Shown here: in pieces, positions 7,663 to 15,817 of the stretch
Layout of the letters: each line of letters begins with the position of its first letter
How positions within the stretch are numbered: the first letter of the stretch is position 1
Assembly (NCBI GenBank): GCA_041392475.1
Contig: JAWKLZ010000003.1
Coordinates: 1,583,179-1,647,178, forward strand
Length of the DNA: 64,000 nt
Direction: 5' to 3'
From: Chitinophagales bacterium
Lineage (GTDB): Bacteria; Bacteroidota; Bacteroidia; Chitinophagales; UBA2359
The notes under the pieces: model-generated
Seen by the model: only the letters and a program-made list of their open reading frames with translations
Told to the model about the DNA's origin: nothing
Databases searched by the model: none
Translations under genes and position numbers: made by a program

Positions 7663-8988
7663 ATGAAAAATAACATCCTCAAAATGGCCAAATCTTTTAT
7701 ACTGCTGCTGTGCTTACTTCAATTCAATGCTTCTACAAAAGTACAAGACATTTATTTTCCTCCTTTGATTGGCAATAATTGGGAGACTATTTCACCTACT
7801 TCCCTCAATTGGTGCGATGATGACATTGAAGCCCTCTACGATTTTTTGGAAGTAGAACAAACCAAATCTTTTATCCTTTTGAAGGATGGTAAAATCGTGT
7901 TGGAACAATATTTTGGCGATTTTGGTCAAGACAGCCTTTGGATTTGGTATTCTGCGGGTAAAAGTTTGAGGGCTACATTGGTAGGGATTGCACAAGCGGA
8001 AGGTTTAGTGAATATAGAAGATAGCAGTGCTGATTATTTAGGGCAGGGATGGAGCAGTTTGTCGCCCGAAAAAGAAGCTCTGATTACCATTCGTCATCAA
8101 CTCACAATGACAAGCGGTTTGGATGAAACAGAGTTTAGTTGCATCACACCCAATTGTCTGACTTATGTAGCCGATGCCGGAACCCGTTGGGCTTACCACA
8201 ATGGCTCCTACAATTTATTGAAACCCATCTTGGAAAAGGTTTCGGGACAAACTCTTAATCAGTACACTAATACACGTATTCGCAATACGATAGGTATGTG
8301 GTCGGGGTTTTGGTTAGATGTGGGGAACAATAGTTTTTTTGTGAGCCGAGCGAGGGATATGGCTCGTTTTGGCTTGTTGATTGCCAATCAAGGAGTTTGG
8401 AAGGAAACAACTATTTTGAAGGATTCTGCTTTTTATGACCAAATGGTGAATACTTCACAGAATCTCAATCCTTCTTATGGTTATTTGTGGTGGTTGAACG
8501 GCAAAGAAGGGTATATTCCTCCAGGAAGTACGGATTTTATTGAAGGCCCAATCGCTCCTGATGCACCCTCTGATGTTTTTTTGGCTGCTGGTTCACAAGG
8601 TCAGTTCATCGGTATTTCTCCAGATAATGGGTGGGTGATGATTCGACAGGGAAATTATACTACAAATAGTTTGGCCGCACTAGACTTACACAATCAAATA
8701 TGGAAAAGAATCATGTCTTTGGAGTGTATGCCAACAGCTATTGAAGAAACTTCGATGAATTCTATACAAGTGTTTCCAAATCCTTCAAAAGATGTTCTTC
8801 ATATTCAACTCCCTTTCAATTCTACAGATACTATTGTTCGCTTGTATGATTTGAATGGGAACAATATCTTGGAGACTACTGCTAATGAAAAGAATTACAC
8901 CTTAAATGTCAGTTATTTGAATGGAATATACTTTTTAGAAGTGGTAAGTGGTGAAATGTTTTGGGTGGAAAAGGTGATGATGGAATAA
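7663..8988 (+). CDS. Secreted serine hydrolase (class C beta-lactamase fold) with T9SS sorting tail
   Basis: Exported penicillin-binding-protein/beta-lactamase family hydrolase, 441 aa. Signal peptide about 1-25 (MAKSFILLLCLLQFNAS). The nucleophile motif SxxK is S97-A-G-K100 ('YSAGKSLRA'); the second motif is Y178-H-N180 ('WAYHNGSYNLL'). The third KTG-like motif is replaced by 'AAGSQGQFIGISP', as in esterase-like members, so true beta-lactamase activity is unlikely; it may be an esterase or peptidase. From about residue 365, 'IQVFPNPSKDVLHIQL' and a final 'YLNGIYFLEVVSGEMFWVEK' form a type A T9SS C-terminal domain, so the protein is probably secreted across or attached to the outer membrane. 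Single gene with a terminator at 9149-9180. Confidence 0.9.
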   Translation: MKNNILKMAKSFILLLCLLQFNASTKVQDIYFPPLIGNNWETISPTSLNWCDDDIEALYDFLEVEQTKSFILLKDGKIVLEQYFGDFGQDSLWIWYSAGKSLRATLVGIAQAEGLVNIEDSSADYLGQGWSSLSPEKEALITIRHQLTMTSGLDETEFSCITPNCLTYVADAGTRWAYHNGSYNLLKPILEKVSGQTLNQYTNTRIRNTIGMWSGFWLDVGNNSFFVSRARDMARFGLLIANQGVWKETTILKDSAFYDQMVNTSQNLNPSYGYLWWLNGKEGYIPPGSTDFIEGPIAPDAPSDVFLAAGSQGQFIGISPDNGWVMIRQGNYTTNSLAALDLHNQIWKRIMSLECMPTAIEETSMNSIQVFPNPSKDVLHIQLPFNSTDTIVRLYDLNGNNILETTANEKNYTLNVSYLNGIYFLEVVSGEMFWVEKVMME

Positions 8989-9148
8989 GAAATAATTGTT
9001 GGATAGACTGCAATGGACATTGTCAACAATGAATACACTAAGTAGCAAGCTATATTTATCTTAACAATTAAAGCTATTCAATTGTCTGTTTATCAAGATG
9101 TTTTTTCATTTTAATAGTTATTTTAATTTTGATTTACTACCTATATGA

Positions 9149-9180
9149 CCAGCATTCCTATTGGATGCTGGTTTTTTTTT
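9149..9180 (+). terminator. Intrinsic terminator after serine hydrolase
   Basis: CCAGCAT (9149-9155) pairs with ATGCTGG (9165-9171), extended by CC/GG within the loop, followed by nine T. It lies 160 nt past the stop codon. The rest of the 8989-9257 gap shows nothing else. Confidence 0.85.
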
Positions 9181-9257
9181 ACAGACACTGGTAAACAAAA
9201 AAAAAATCAGAGCGTTTTCTTTCTTTCATTCACATAATTTATAAAACATAAAAATAT

Positions 9258-9485
9258 ATGTTAAATACATTGAGTTTTTTTGGTTTAAATCTGAATACGA
9301 TTTTGGCCTTAGCATTTTCCAGTTATGGAGGAATATTGGGACTTATACATTTGATCCTTTGGTTAATAGCGGCTGTGGAGATTTTCCAAAGCGGTAAGTC
9401 AGCAGGTAATAAACTATTATGGGTTTTGGTGATTTTGTTTTTGCCTGTGGTTGGTTTAATATTGTATTATCTGATAGGTAGATAG
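9258..9485 (+). CDS. Small PLDc_N-like (phospholipase D N-terminal-like) membrane protein
   Basis: A 75-aa protein with two membrane helices: about 22-45 (SYGGILGLIHLILWLIAAVE) and 51-72 (NKLLWVLVILFLPVVGLILY) ending 'YYLIGR'. The pattern hydrophobic helix, 'FQSGKSAGNKLLW', second helix with 'LPVVGLILYYLIGR' matches the membrane-anchor domain found before phospholipase D/cardiolipin synthase catalytic domains, here stand-alone. Free-standing copies are common in Bacteroidota and have no assigned role. It is followed 52 bp later by another two-helix microprotein, then an AI-2E family transporter; all may share one transcript. Confidence 0.8.
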   Translation: MLNTLSFFGLNLNTILALAFSSYGGILGLIHLILWLIAAVEIFQSGKSAGNKLLWVLVILFLPVVGLILYYLIGR

Positions 9486-9537
9486 ATATTAAAAGTTATA
9501 TAAGCAAAAAAAATATTTTTAACATAAAATAACTTTA

Positions 9538-9762
9538 ATGGAATCTAAAAAAATAATTGGAGGAGTGTTAATTGCAGTTGGTGCAATCATGATGTTGATA
9601 GGCTCGATGGGATTGTTAGGTGGAGGCGGTCAATTTTTGGGCGAATCCATGGGAGCATTTGGTGCACTTGTCCCGCTTATTTTAGGAGTCATATTTTTTA
9701 CTTCTGGGATTGGTTTGTACAAAACAATTGGTGGCGGCAATAGCGGCGGTGGCACAGCTTAG
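9538..9762 (+). CDS. Small glycine-rich two-helix membrane protein
   Basis: A 74-aa protein with helices at about 5-27 (KIIGGVLIAVGAIMMLIGSM) and 42-64 (GALVPLILGVIFFTSGIGLY), separated and trailed by Gly-rich linkers (LGGGGQ, 'GGGNSGGGTA'). Unrecognised beyond that. The ATG at 9538 follows an AT-rich leader with no clear Shine-Dalgarno, as usual here. It lies between the PLDc_N-like gene and the AI-2E transporter gene with gaps of 52 and 74 bp, so co-transcription is plausible. Confidence 0.7.
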   Translation: MESKKIIGGVLIAVGAIMMLIGSMGLLGGGGQFLGESMGAFGALVPLILGVIFFTSGIGLYKTIGGGNSGGGTA

Positions 9763-9836
9763 TTAACAAATGAACTCAGAAAAGGGTAAAATGCCCATTG
9801 AAGTAAAACACTATCACAGTGAAATAACAAAATAAA

Positions 9837-10964
9837 ATGAAATTGAGTTTACAGAGAATTGCTCATTTTTTGTTGGCAATTACCCTTTTTTTTTATATAT
9901 TATGGGTTGCACAGTCAGTTATTATCCCACTTGCTTTTGCTATTCTTTTAGCATTTATGCTTGATCCACTCGTAAAATTTTGGGAGAAAATAGGCTTGAA
10001 TAGGTTGATTGCCATCATTTTTTCCTTTCTTATTATGATTGTAATTGCATTGATGGTGATGTTTTTGCTATTTTCTCAAATAATGAATATTGTTGCTCAC
10101 TCAGAAAGCATCAAAATATCGACAGACCAACTATCTGATTTATATGTGTGGATAGAAGCACACTTTCATATCTCACAAGCAAAGTCTCAGGCGTGGTTGA
10201 AGGAAAATATTGTAGCACTGTCAGATGATGTAGCCAATTACTTCGGAATGTTATTGGCATCTTCAACCGCATTTCTTGCCAATTTAATTGTTGTATTGAC
10301 CTACTGTTTTTTGATACTATTGTACCGAACGGCCTTCAAAAATTACTTATTATCCCAATTCTATCGGGACAAAAAAGACCATGTACATGAAGTATTGGTA
10401 GAAATGCAGCAAGTAGCTCAAAAATATATATATGGATTGGGATTGGTAATCCTCATATTAGGGACTTTAAATACACTTGGATTGTGGGCTATAGGAATAG
10501 ACTATCCTTATTTTTGGGGCTTTTTTGCAGCCTTTATGACCATCATCCCATATATCGGCACATTCATAGGTGCTATCTTACCCATTTTTTACAGCATCAT
10601 TACTTCAACGAGTGCATGGCAACCCCTCAGTGTCATGTTGATGTTTTTAATTGTTCAGCAGCTTGAAGGCAATTTTATTACTCCAAAAGTAGTTGGATCT
10701 TCTGTCAAAATCAATCCTTTAGCGGCTCTAATTGCCATGTTTATAGGATGGTCACTGTGGGGCGTAGCAGGTGTGATTATGGCATTGCCATTTATCGCCA
10801 TATTCAAAGTCATGTGTGATAACATTGATTTTCTTAATCCAATTGGAAAACTGTTGAGCAGCAATATTCACAGGCATGAAACCATATTCTTTGAAAAATA
10901 CGAAGGCGAAGAATACAGTTGGGGAAAGTTCTTCAAACTGGAAAAGAAAGAAAAGGAGAGATAA
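9837..10964 (+). CDS. AI-2E family transporter (PerM/TqsA-like permease)
   Basis: A 375-aa polytopic inner-membrane protein of the AI-2E exporter superfamily. The family layout is clear: an N-terminal pair of helices with 'IPLAFAILLAFMLDPLVKF', a soluble amphipathic insertion (about 85-145), then a C-terminal helical bundle with 'GIDYPYFWGFFAAFMTIIPY', the hallmark 'IPYIGTFIGAILPI', 'QQLEGNFITPKVVGSSVKIN' and 'LAALIAMFIGWSLWGVAGVI'. Members export diverse substrates or act as Na+/H+ antiporters; autoinducer-2 export is proven for only a few, so substrate is open. A basic cytoplasmic tail (KFFKLEKKEKER) ends the protein. It follows two small membrane-protein genes on the same strand. Confidence 0.93.
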   Translation: MKLSLQRIAHFLLAITLFFYILWVAQSVIIPLAFAILLAFMLDPLVKFWEKIGLNRLIAIIFSFLIMIVIALMVMFLLFSQIMNIVAHSESIKISTDQLSDLYVWIEAHFHISQAKSQAWLKENIVALSDDVANYFGMLLASSTAFLANLIVVLTYCFLILLYRTAFKNYLLSQFYRDKKDHVHEVLVEMQQVAQKYIYGLGLVILILGTLNTLGLWAIGIDYPYFWGFFAAFMTIIPYIGTFIGAILPIFYSIITSTSAWQPLSVMLMFLIVQQLEGNFITPKVVGSSVKINPLAALIAMFIGWSLWGVAGVIMALPFIAIFKVMCDNIDFLNPIGKLLSSNIHRHETIFFEKYEGEEYSWGKFFKLEKKEKER

Positions 10965-11112
10965 AACAGATTTTTTTAGGAACAGGAATTGATATTTTAA
11001 ACGCAACTCAAAATAATCCATCTAATTAAATTGTTTTATGAGTTGACTGTTGTAAAATTACAGCAATCAATTTAAAAAATTAAACTAACTGTTCCTTCAA
11101 AAAAACAAATTC

Positions 11113-11880
11113 ATGCGAATTAACATCCTATCCATTACCATATTTGTCTGTTGCTCATTTTTTTCCTTCAATGTAAACGCACAGTGCAATCCCGATGATG
11201 AAGTAGAATCCTGGTTGAGTTGGGGCAAAAGTTGGGAAAACTTTGCCTTAGACTATTTCCCGATGAGTGTAGAACGGGAAGTAGAAATAGGAGATTCTTT
11301 ATACATAGAGATGATAAAAGACCAAAAACTCTTAAAGTCACACCCCAAAAAACCTATGTTAGATCGTGTCATGAGTCGGCTTACCCCTCATGTCAATCGA
11401 AAAGGAATCGTTTACCGCACCCATATTTTGGACGATGATGAAATGGTCAATGCCTATGCCATTGCAGGAGGACACGTTTTTATCACCTCCAAAATGTTGG
11501 ATTGGGTAGATTCAGAAGACGAATTGGCATTTGTCTTGGCACACGAAATATCGCATGTAGATGACAAACATTCACTCAGAAAAGTGCAAAAAATCTTGCT
11601 CGGTGGACAATACTTTGGTGAATATGGCATAATGGCTGCAAACATCGAACTGTTTTTGAGTCAGCCACTTGGACAAATTGACGAATATACTGCCGATAGG
11701 TTGGGGGCAAACCTGATGGTGAAAGCTGGCTACGACCCTCGAAAAGGATTGGAGTTTTTTGAGAAAATGGCCCACTCCGAAGAATACAACGAAATTGAAA
11801 AAATGATAAGAACTCATCCATATTCCACTGAACGTCACAATTGTTTGTCAGATTACATGAGGAATGAGCTGAATCGTTGA
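11113..11880 (+). CDS. Secreted M48 family metallopeptidase
   Basis: Periplasmic zinc protease of the M48 (HtpX/BepA/Oma1) clan, 255 aa. Signal peptide 1-23, cleaved after VNA ('FFSFNVNAQ'). The zinc-binding motif is H144-E145-I-S-H148 within 'FVLAHEISHVDDKHS', and the third ligand is E191 in 'EYTADRLGANLM'. 'AYAIAGGHVFITSKML' is the edge strand that precedes the motif in this family, and 'THPYSTERHN' near the C-terminus is the conserved HPxxxxR motif. No TPR domain follows, so it is the short form. Role inferred: quality control of envelope proteins. It ends 31 bp before a strong terminator shared with the convergent transporter gene. Confidence 0.93.
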   Translation: MRINILSITIFVCCSFFSFNVNAQCNPDDEVESWLSWGKSWENFALDYFPMSVEREVEIGDSLYIEMIKDQKLLKSHPKKPMLDRVMSRLTPHVNRKGIVYRTHILDDDEMVNAYAIAGGHVFITSKMLDWVDSEDELAFVLAHEISHVDDKHSLRKVQKILLGGQYFGEYGIMAANIELFLSQPLGQIDEYTADRLGANLMVKAGYDPRKGLEFFEKMAHSEEYNEIEKMIRTHPYSTERHNCLSDYMRNELNR

Positions 11881-11911
11881 GAAATCAAGAAATCAAAGTA
11901 TAGGTTGTTTC

Positions 11912-11948
11912 AAAACGGTTGGCATATAGGTATGCCAACCGTTTTTTT
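11912..11948. terminator. Bidirectional intrinsic terminator
   Basis: A perfect 15-bp stem (11912-11926 with 11931-11945), loop TAGG, flanked by T-runs in both directions. It sits between the convergent M48 protease and SLC13 genes and touches the stop codon of the latter. Confidence 0.92.
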
Positions 11949-13740
11949 ATAGATACAAATAAGGAATCAAGAAAGTACACATTATCCAGACCAAGAAAGT
12001 CAACAATCCACCTACTTTCACAAAATCCATAAAAGTATAATTACCTGCTCCATATACAAGTGTATTGGTCTGATAGCCAATTGGAGTGAGGAAACTTGTG
12101 CTTGCTGCAAACATCACCGTCACCAAAAATGGCTTAGGGTCTAATCCCAATTGATTGGCAATCGTGATGGCGATAGGAGCAAGCAAAACCGCAGTTGCAT
12201 TGTTCGACATAAAACTGGTGAGCAAAGTGGTGATTAAGAACAAAATAGAAATAATGAAAGTGGGAGAGGAAGTACCTGCAAAATCCACGATGGTATTTGC
12301 AATCAGCGCACTTGCACCCGTTTTTTCGACTGCAATTCCCAAAGGCAAAATACCTGCCAACAGAAAAAATACCCGCCAATCCATTTTGCGGTAAATATAA
12401 CGCATTGACAAACAGTGAGTGAGAATCATCCACATGCAGCCAATCAGTGCCGCAGTGACAATCGGTAAAATATTGAAAGCAGCTGTCACGACTACAAACA
12501 AAATAATGAAAGTGGATAAAAGCATTTTTCTTCGCCTCAGATTAGGTTTTTTTACTTTTTCTAAGACAATGAAATCAGGAGAGGTATAAAAAATATTGAG
12601 ACTACTGCGGCGAGCTTCCATCAATAATACATCTCCAAAGTGAATCTCTGTTTCCGACACCTTTTTTGTATTTGCAGTTGTTTCTCCACTACTCCGTATC
12701 GCCAAAGGAATCGCTTTGAAGAGGTGTTGAAAATCTACTTCTCCAATTTTTTTGCCGACCAAAAAAGAATTTCTTCCGATTACAGCTTCAAACAAAACCG
12801 CTTCTTCGGAATTCAGTTCGTGGTCATCAAGGTGAACATTTTTTTTGATTCTGATACCCTGTTTGCTTTGTATTTCGATGATTTCGTTAAGGTTGGCTTT
12901 AATGGTCAATAAATCGTGTTCACGGATAGCTTCAATGCTATTCGGCACCCAAATTTCCCTTCCCTGTCCGCCTTCTCTGCTAATTTCAATCACATCCACA
13001 TTGTAGCGTTTCACAATCTGCGTATCCTTCAATTTCTTACCAATCATTGGAGAACCTTTCTTCACTTCAATTTGGGTTAAGTATTTCGACAATTTATAGG
13101 TTTTAGTCAGTTCCTCTTCTGTCGTTTTTCTTTCGGGAATGAGCCTGGTGCGAGCCAACATCATATACACCATAGAAGCCGAAAATAATAGAAGCCCCAA
13201 AAGTGAAAACTCAAAAATTCCAAAAGGTACTCCATAATGTTCTTCATAGACAGAACTGACGATAATGTTGGTTGAAGTTCCGATAATTGTCATTGTGCCG
13301 CCCAACATCGCTGCAAATGATAGAGGCATCAGAAAACGAGAAGGGCTTACCTTAGCATAATTCGCCAACCGAATCACCACAGGCATGAAGATAGCAACGA
13401 CAGCCGTATTGTTCATAAAAGCAGACAAGAATCCCACCACCACTACAATCATCACATAAATTCTCAGTTCACTTTCGCCCGTAAATTTTTCCAGTTTATC
13501 GCCAATAAAATAGACCAAGCCAGTACTCTGCAATCCCAAACTCAGTACCAAAAGTGCAAAAACGGTAATCGTAGCAGTGTGACTGAAACCAGACAAGCCT
13601 TCTTCGATGCTCAATATACCTGAAGCAATCAAAACCACCATCGTTAACAAAGCAGTCACTTCTGCTTCTAAATATTCGGTGGTGAATAATATGATGGAAA
13701 TCAGAGCAATGACTAAAACAATGAAGATTTCTGGAGTCAT
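11947..13740 (-). CDS. SLC13/DASS family transporter with two TrkA-C (RCK_C) domains
   Basis: Inner-membrane anion transporter, 597 aa, of the type often annotated as SLC13 family permease. Membrane region one (residues about 3-195) carries 'SAFMNNTAVVAIFMPVVIRL', the conserved NNT substrate/Na+ motif, and 'GGTMTIIGTSTNIIVSSVY' with the SNT-like 'GTSTN'. Two TrkA-C domains follow in the cytoplasm (about 208-290, 'IEVKKGSPMIGKKLKDTQIV', and about 310-395). The second membrane half repeats the motif as 'SFMSNNATAVLLAPIAITIA' and 'STSFLTPIGYQTNTLVYGAG'. Likely substrates in this branch are sulfate, phosphate or dicarboxylates; given the many sulfotransferases in the window, sulfate is attractive but unproven. 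Single gene, converging on the M48 gene. Confidence 0.92.
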   Translation of the reverse strand: MTPEIFIVLVIALISIILFTTEYLEAEVTALLTMVVLIASGILSIEEGLSGFSHTATITVFALLVLSLGLQSTGLVYFIGDKLEKFTGESELRIYVMIVVVVGFLSAFMNNTAVVAIFMPVVIRLANYAKVSPSRFLMPLSFAAMLGGTMTIIGTSTNIIVSSVYEEHYGVPFGIFEFSLLGLLLFSASMVYMMLARTRLIPERKTTEEELTKTYKLSKYLTQIEVKKGSPMIGKKLKDTQIVKRYNVDVIEISREGGQGREIWVPNSIEAIREHDLLTIKANLNEIIEIQSKQGIRIKKNVHLDDHELNSEEAVLFEAVIGRNSFLVGKKIGEVDFQHLFKAIPLAIRSSGETTANTKKVSETEIHFGDVLLMEARRSSLNIFYTSPDFIVLEKVKKPNLRRRKMLLSTFIILFVVVTAAFNILPIVTAALIGCMWMILTHCLSMRYIYRKMDWRVFFLLAGILPLGIAVEKTGASALIANTIVDFAGTSSPTFIISILFLITTLLTSFMSNNATAVLLAPIAITIANQLGLDPKPFLVTVMFAASTSFLTPIGYQTNTLVYGAGNYTFMDFVKVGGLLTFLVWIMCTFLIPYLYL

Positions 13741-13873
13741 AGGTTTGGGTCAAGGTTTTGAAGGTGTAGATTAAAAAGCAATATAACGCATCTAATCTAC
13801 ACAAACAAAAGAGATTCCATGCTACTTCAACAAATAAAATGGGAACGATTTTAACTCAATTCCTGTTTGCTTT

Positions 13874-13915
13874 AAGATGCAAGATGCAAGATGCAAGATG
13901 CAAGATGCAAGATGT
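13874..13915. repeat. Heptanucleotide tandem repeat (AAGATGC x6)
   Basis: Five perfect AAGATGC units followed by AAGATGT. The heptad period is prone to slippage, so copy number may vary between strains. It lies about 70 bp upstream of the -33 element of the ligase promoter. Confidence 0.95.
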
Positions 13916-13985
13916 AACCTACGTTTCGGTAACTTTTTTACAAGAAGATAAAAATCAAGTAAATAAAAAATTATTTTTATTTCAA

Positions 13986-14015
13986 TTGGTAAATTTTTAA
14001 TTATTATTAAATTTG
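13986..14015 (+). promoter_or_regulatory. Promoter of the RNA-repair operon
   Basis: A TTG at 13986-13988 and TAAATTTG at 14008-14015 are separated by 19 bp, fitting the Bacteroidota sigma-70 architecture (-33 TTTG, -7 TAnnTTTG). The predicted leader is about 58 nt. This is one of the two best-spaced promoters I found in the window. Confidence 0.6.
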
Positions 14016-14079
14016 GTTTTCAATACTCTATAAAATATGACCGAAATGTAGGATGTAAAACACCAAAACTTCAAAAGTT

Positions 14080-14739
14080 ATGCAAAGCCGAAAATACAGC
14101 CGAACCTATCACTTCCCCTTCTCCAAAGGTACAACCTCTGACGACCGAATCCAGGCAGATTGGGAAGCTATTTTGCAGCACGAAATCACCATCACCGAAA
14201 AACTCGACGGCGAAAATACCTGCTTGAAAGCCACAGGAATCTATGCCCGTTCTCATGCAGCACCCACCCGCAATCCGTGGGCAAAAAACATGAACGAAAT
14301 TTGGAGTCGAACCCATCGAGATTTGGGAGAATTGGAGTTTTTTGGTGAAAATCTTTATGGCGTTCACAGCATTGAATACACCAATTTAAAACACTACTTT
14401 TACGTCTTTGCCATTCGAGAAGGGGATAAATGGTTGTCGTGGAAAGACGTTTGTTTTTACGCTGGCATGTTGGATTTACCCACTGTTCCTGTCCTTCAAA
14501 CGGGACATTTTACAGTTGATTCCCTTCAATCTGCCATTGCAGAAGGGATGGCGAAAGGGAGTGCATTGGGAGGTGAATGTGAAGGATTTGTTTGCAGAAA
14601 TGCAGCCGCTTTTGGAGTTGAAGAATTTAGTAAAAATGTATTGAAGTATGTCCGAAAAAATCATGTTAAGACTGATGAACATTGGACCCGCAACTGGCGC
14701 AGGGCAAAGTTATGGCATGAGCAGCCTACTGCAAAATGA
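14080..14739 (+). CDS. RNA ligase family protein (minimal nucleotidyltransferase)
   Basis: ATP-dependent polynucleotide ligase of the Rnl2/RNA_ligase superfamily. Motif I is K41-L-D-G44 in 'ITITEKLDGENTCL', with K41 the predicted adenylylated lysine. Motif Ia is near 'IYARSHAAP', motif IIIa-like 'ELEFFGENLYGVHSIEY' (about 84-100), motif IV 'GGECEGFVCR' (E166, E168, G169), and motif V 'LKYVRKNH' (K189). At 219 aa it is a bare nucleotidyltransferase without the C-terminal domain of T4 Rnl2, so 5'-phosphate or partner recognition may come from elsewhere. The next gene overlaps its 3' end by about 23 bp and encodes an HD-phosphoesterase/polynucleotide kinase, which heals RNA ends; together they form a complete heal-and-seal pathway. 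The promoter at 13986-14015 serves both. The substrate RNA is unknown. Confidence 0.9.
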   Translation: MQSRKYSRTYHFPFSKGTTSDDRIQADWEAILQHEITITEKLDGENTCLKATGIYARSHAAPTRNPWAKNMNEIWSRTHRDLGELEFFGENLYGVHSIEYTNLKHYFYVFAIREGDKWLSWKDVCFYAGMLDLPTVPVLQTGHFTVDSLQSAIAEGMAKGSALGGECEGFVCRNAAAFGVEEFSKNVLKYVRKNHVKTDEHWTRNWRRAKLWHEQPTAK

Positions 14740-15802
14740 GCAATTTCAGTGGGAAGTTTTGGAGGAATTTGAGTGGATTCAAGCAATGAAAAATTGTCCT
14801 CAAGAACCTGCTTTTCATGCGGAGGGCGATGTGTATGTGCATACGAAGATGGTCGTTGAAGAATTACTGCAATTGAAGGAATATCAACAACTTCAAGCAG
14901 ATGCAAAAAAAATATTGCTATTTTCAGCCTTGCTCCACGATGTCGCAAAACCTGTTTGTACGGTCGTTGAAAATGGTATCATCACTTCACCCAAACATGC
15001 CAAAGTAGGCGAAAAAATCGCTCGGCAATTGTTGTGGGATAGCGACTTTGAAGTGCGGGAACAGATTTGTGCTTTGGTGTGCTTGCATGGTTTACCCCTT
15101 TGGAGTTTGGACAAAAATTTTCCGAACAAGTCGGTCATTGCAGCGAGTTTGAGAGTGCCGAATGAATGGATTTACCTCTTATCAAAAGCCGATGTTTTGG
15201 GTAGAATTTGCAGCGACCAAGCCGATTTGTTGTACCGATTGGAGTTGTTCAAAGAATTGTGCATTGAAAATGAATGTTTTACAAAACCCAAAACCTTCTT
15301 CAATACCCATAGCCGTCTGCAATATTTTCAATCCGATAGCGACTACATTGCTGATTTACACGATGAAACCCAATTTGAAGTCATTTTGATGGCAGGCATT
15401 GCAGGAAGCGGCAAGGACACTTATATCAAAAAACATAGCAAAGGTTTGCCTATCATTAGTTTGGACCAAATTCGCCAAGAGCTGAACATACGTTTTTCTG
15501 ACAAAAACGGACAGGGTAAAGTCGTGCAACACGCCTACGAATTGGCGAAAGAATATTGTCGCAAAAAACAACCGTTTATTTGGAACAGCACGAATCTAAG
15601 CCTCCGAATCCGTGAAAAATTGATTGGGATGTTGCTGGTTTACAAGCCCAAAATCAAAATCGTTTATGTCGAAACCAGCCTCGGTAACATCTACTCTAGA
15701 CGCAAAACCCAAATCAAAGCGAATAGCATGACTTCCATGCTTCGGGTGTTGGATATGCCGCAATTGACGGAGGTGCATGAGGTGGAGGTGGTGATTAGTT
15801 GA
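14717..15802 (+). CDS. HD-Pnk: HD 2',3'-phosphoesterase fused to 5'-OH polynucleotide kinase
   Basis: Bifunctional end-healing enzyme of about 361 aa. From the ATG at 14717, the HD domain spans about 10-190: 'FHAEGDVYVHTKMVV' supplies H42, 'LLFSALLHDVAKPV' supplies the H74-D75 pair, and 'SPKHAKVG' and 'CLHGLP' supply further metal ligands. The kinase spans about 218-361: P-loop 'GIAGSGKD' (227-234), then 'SLDQIRQEL' with D250 and R253, which match the general base and scissile-phosphate Arg of T4 polynucleotide kinase. The same two-domain order is the biochemically studied Runella slithyformis HD-Pnk. ATGs at 14648, 14663 and 14675 would extend it with a deeper overlap; I prefer 14717 because the conserved core begins soon after. 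It overlaps the ligase gene and is probably translationally coupled. Confidence 0.9.
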   Translation: MSSLLQNEQFQWEVLEEFEWIQAMKNCPQEPAFHAEGDVYVHTKMVVEELLQLKEYQQLQADAKKILLFSALLHDVAKPVCTVVENGIITSPKHAKVGEKIARQLLWDSDFEVREQICALVCLHGLPLWSLDKNFPNKSVIAASLRVPNEWIYLLSKADVLGRICSDQADLLYRLELFKELCIENECFTKPKTFFNTHSRLQYFQSDSDYIADLHDETQFEVILMAGIAGSGKDTYIKKHSKGLPIISLDQIRQELNIRFSDKNGQGKVVQHAYELAKEYCRKKQPFIWNSTNLSLRIREKLIGMLLVYKPKIKIVYVETSLGNIYSRRKTQIKANSMTSMLRVLDMPQLTEVHEVEVVIS

Positions 15803-15817
15803 AGGATAATGGCTTTT

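Larger units (their letters stand above)
13741..14079. other. Intergenic region between divergent SLC13 and RNA-ligase genes
   Basis: This 339-bp AT-rich gap holds a six-copy heptad repeat (13874-13915), an imperfect inverted repeat (13918-13930 and 14040-14052), and a plus-strand promoter for the ligase operon (13986-14015). I see no protein-coding potential or RNA gene in it. Confidence 0.6.

Noticed and set aside
7663..8988. Class C beta-lactamase conferring resistance
   Set aside because: The SxxK and YxN motifs are present, but the third motif is not KTG and a T9SS tail is attached; an esterase or peptidase is likelier.
13874..13915. Heptad repeat as CRISPR, iteron or origin
   Set aside because: Only six contiguous 7-bp units, no DnaA boxes, no dnaA or partition gene, no spacers.
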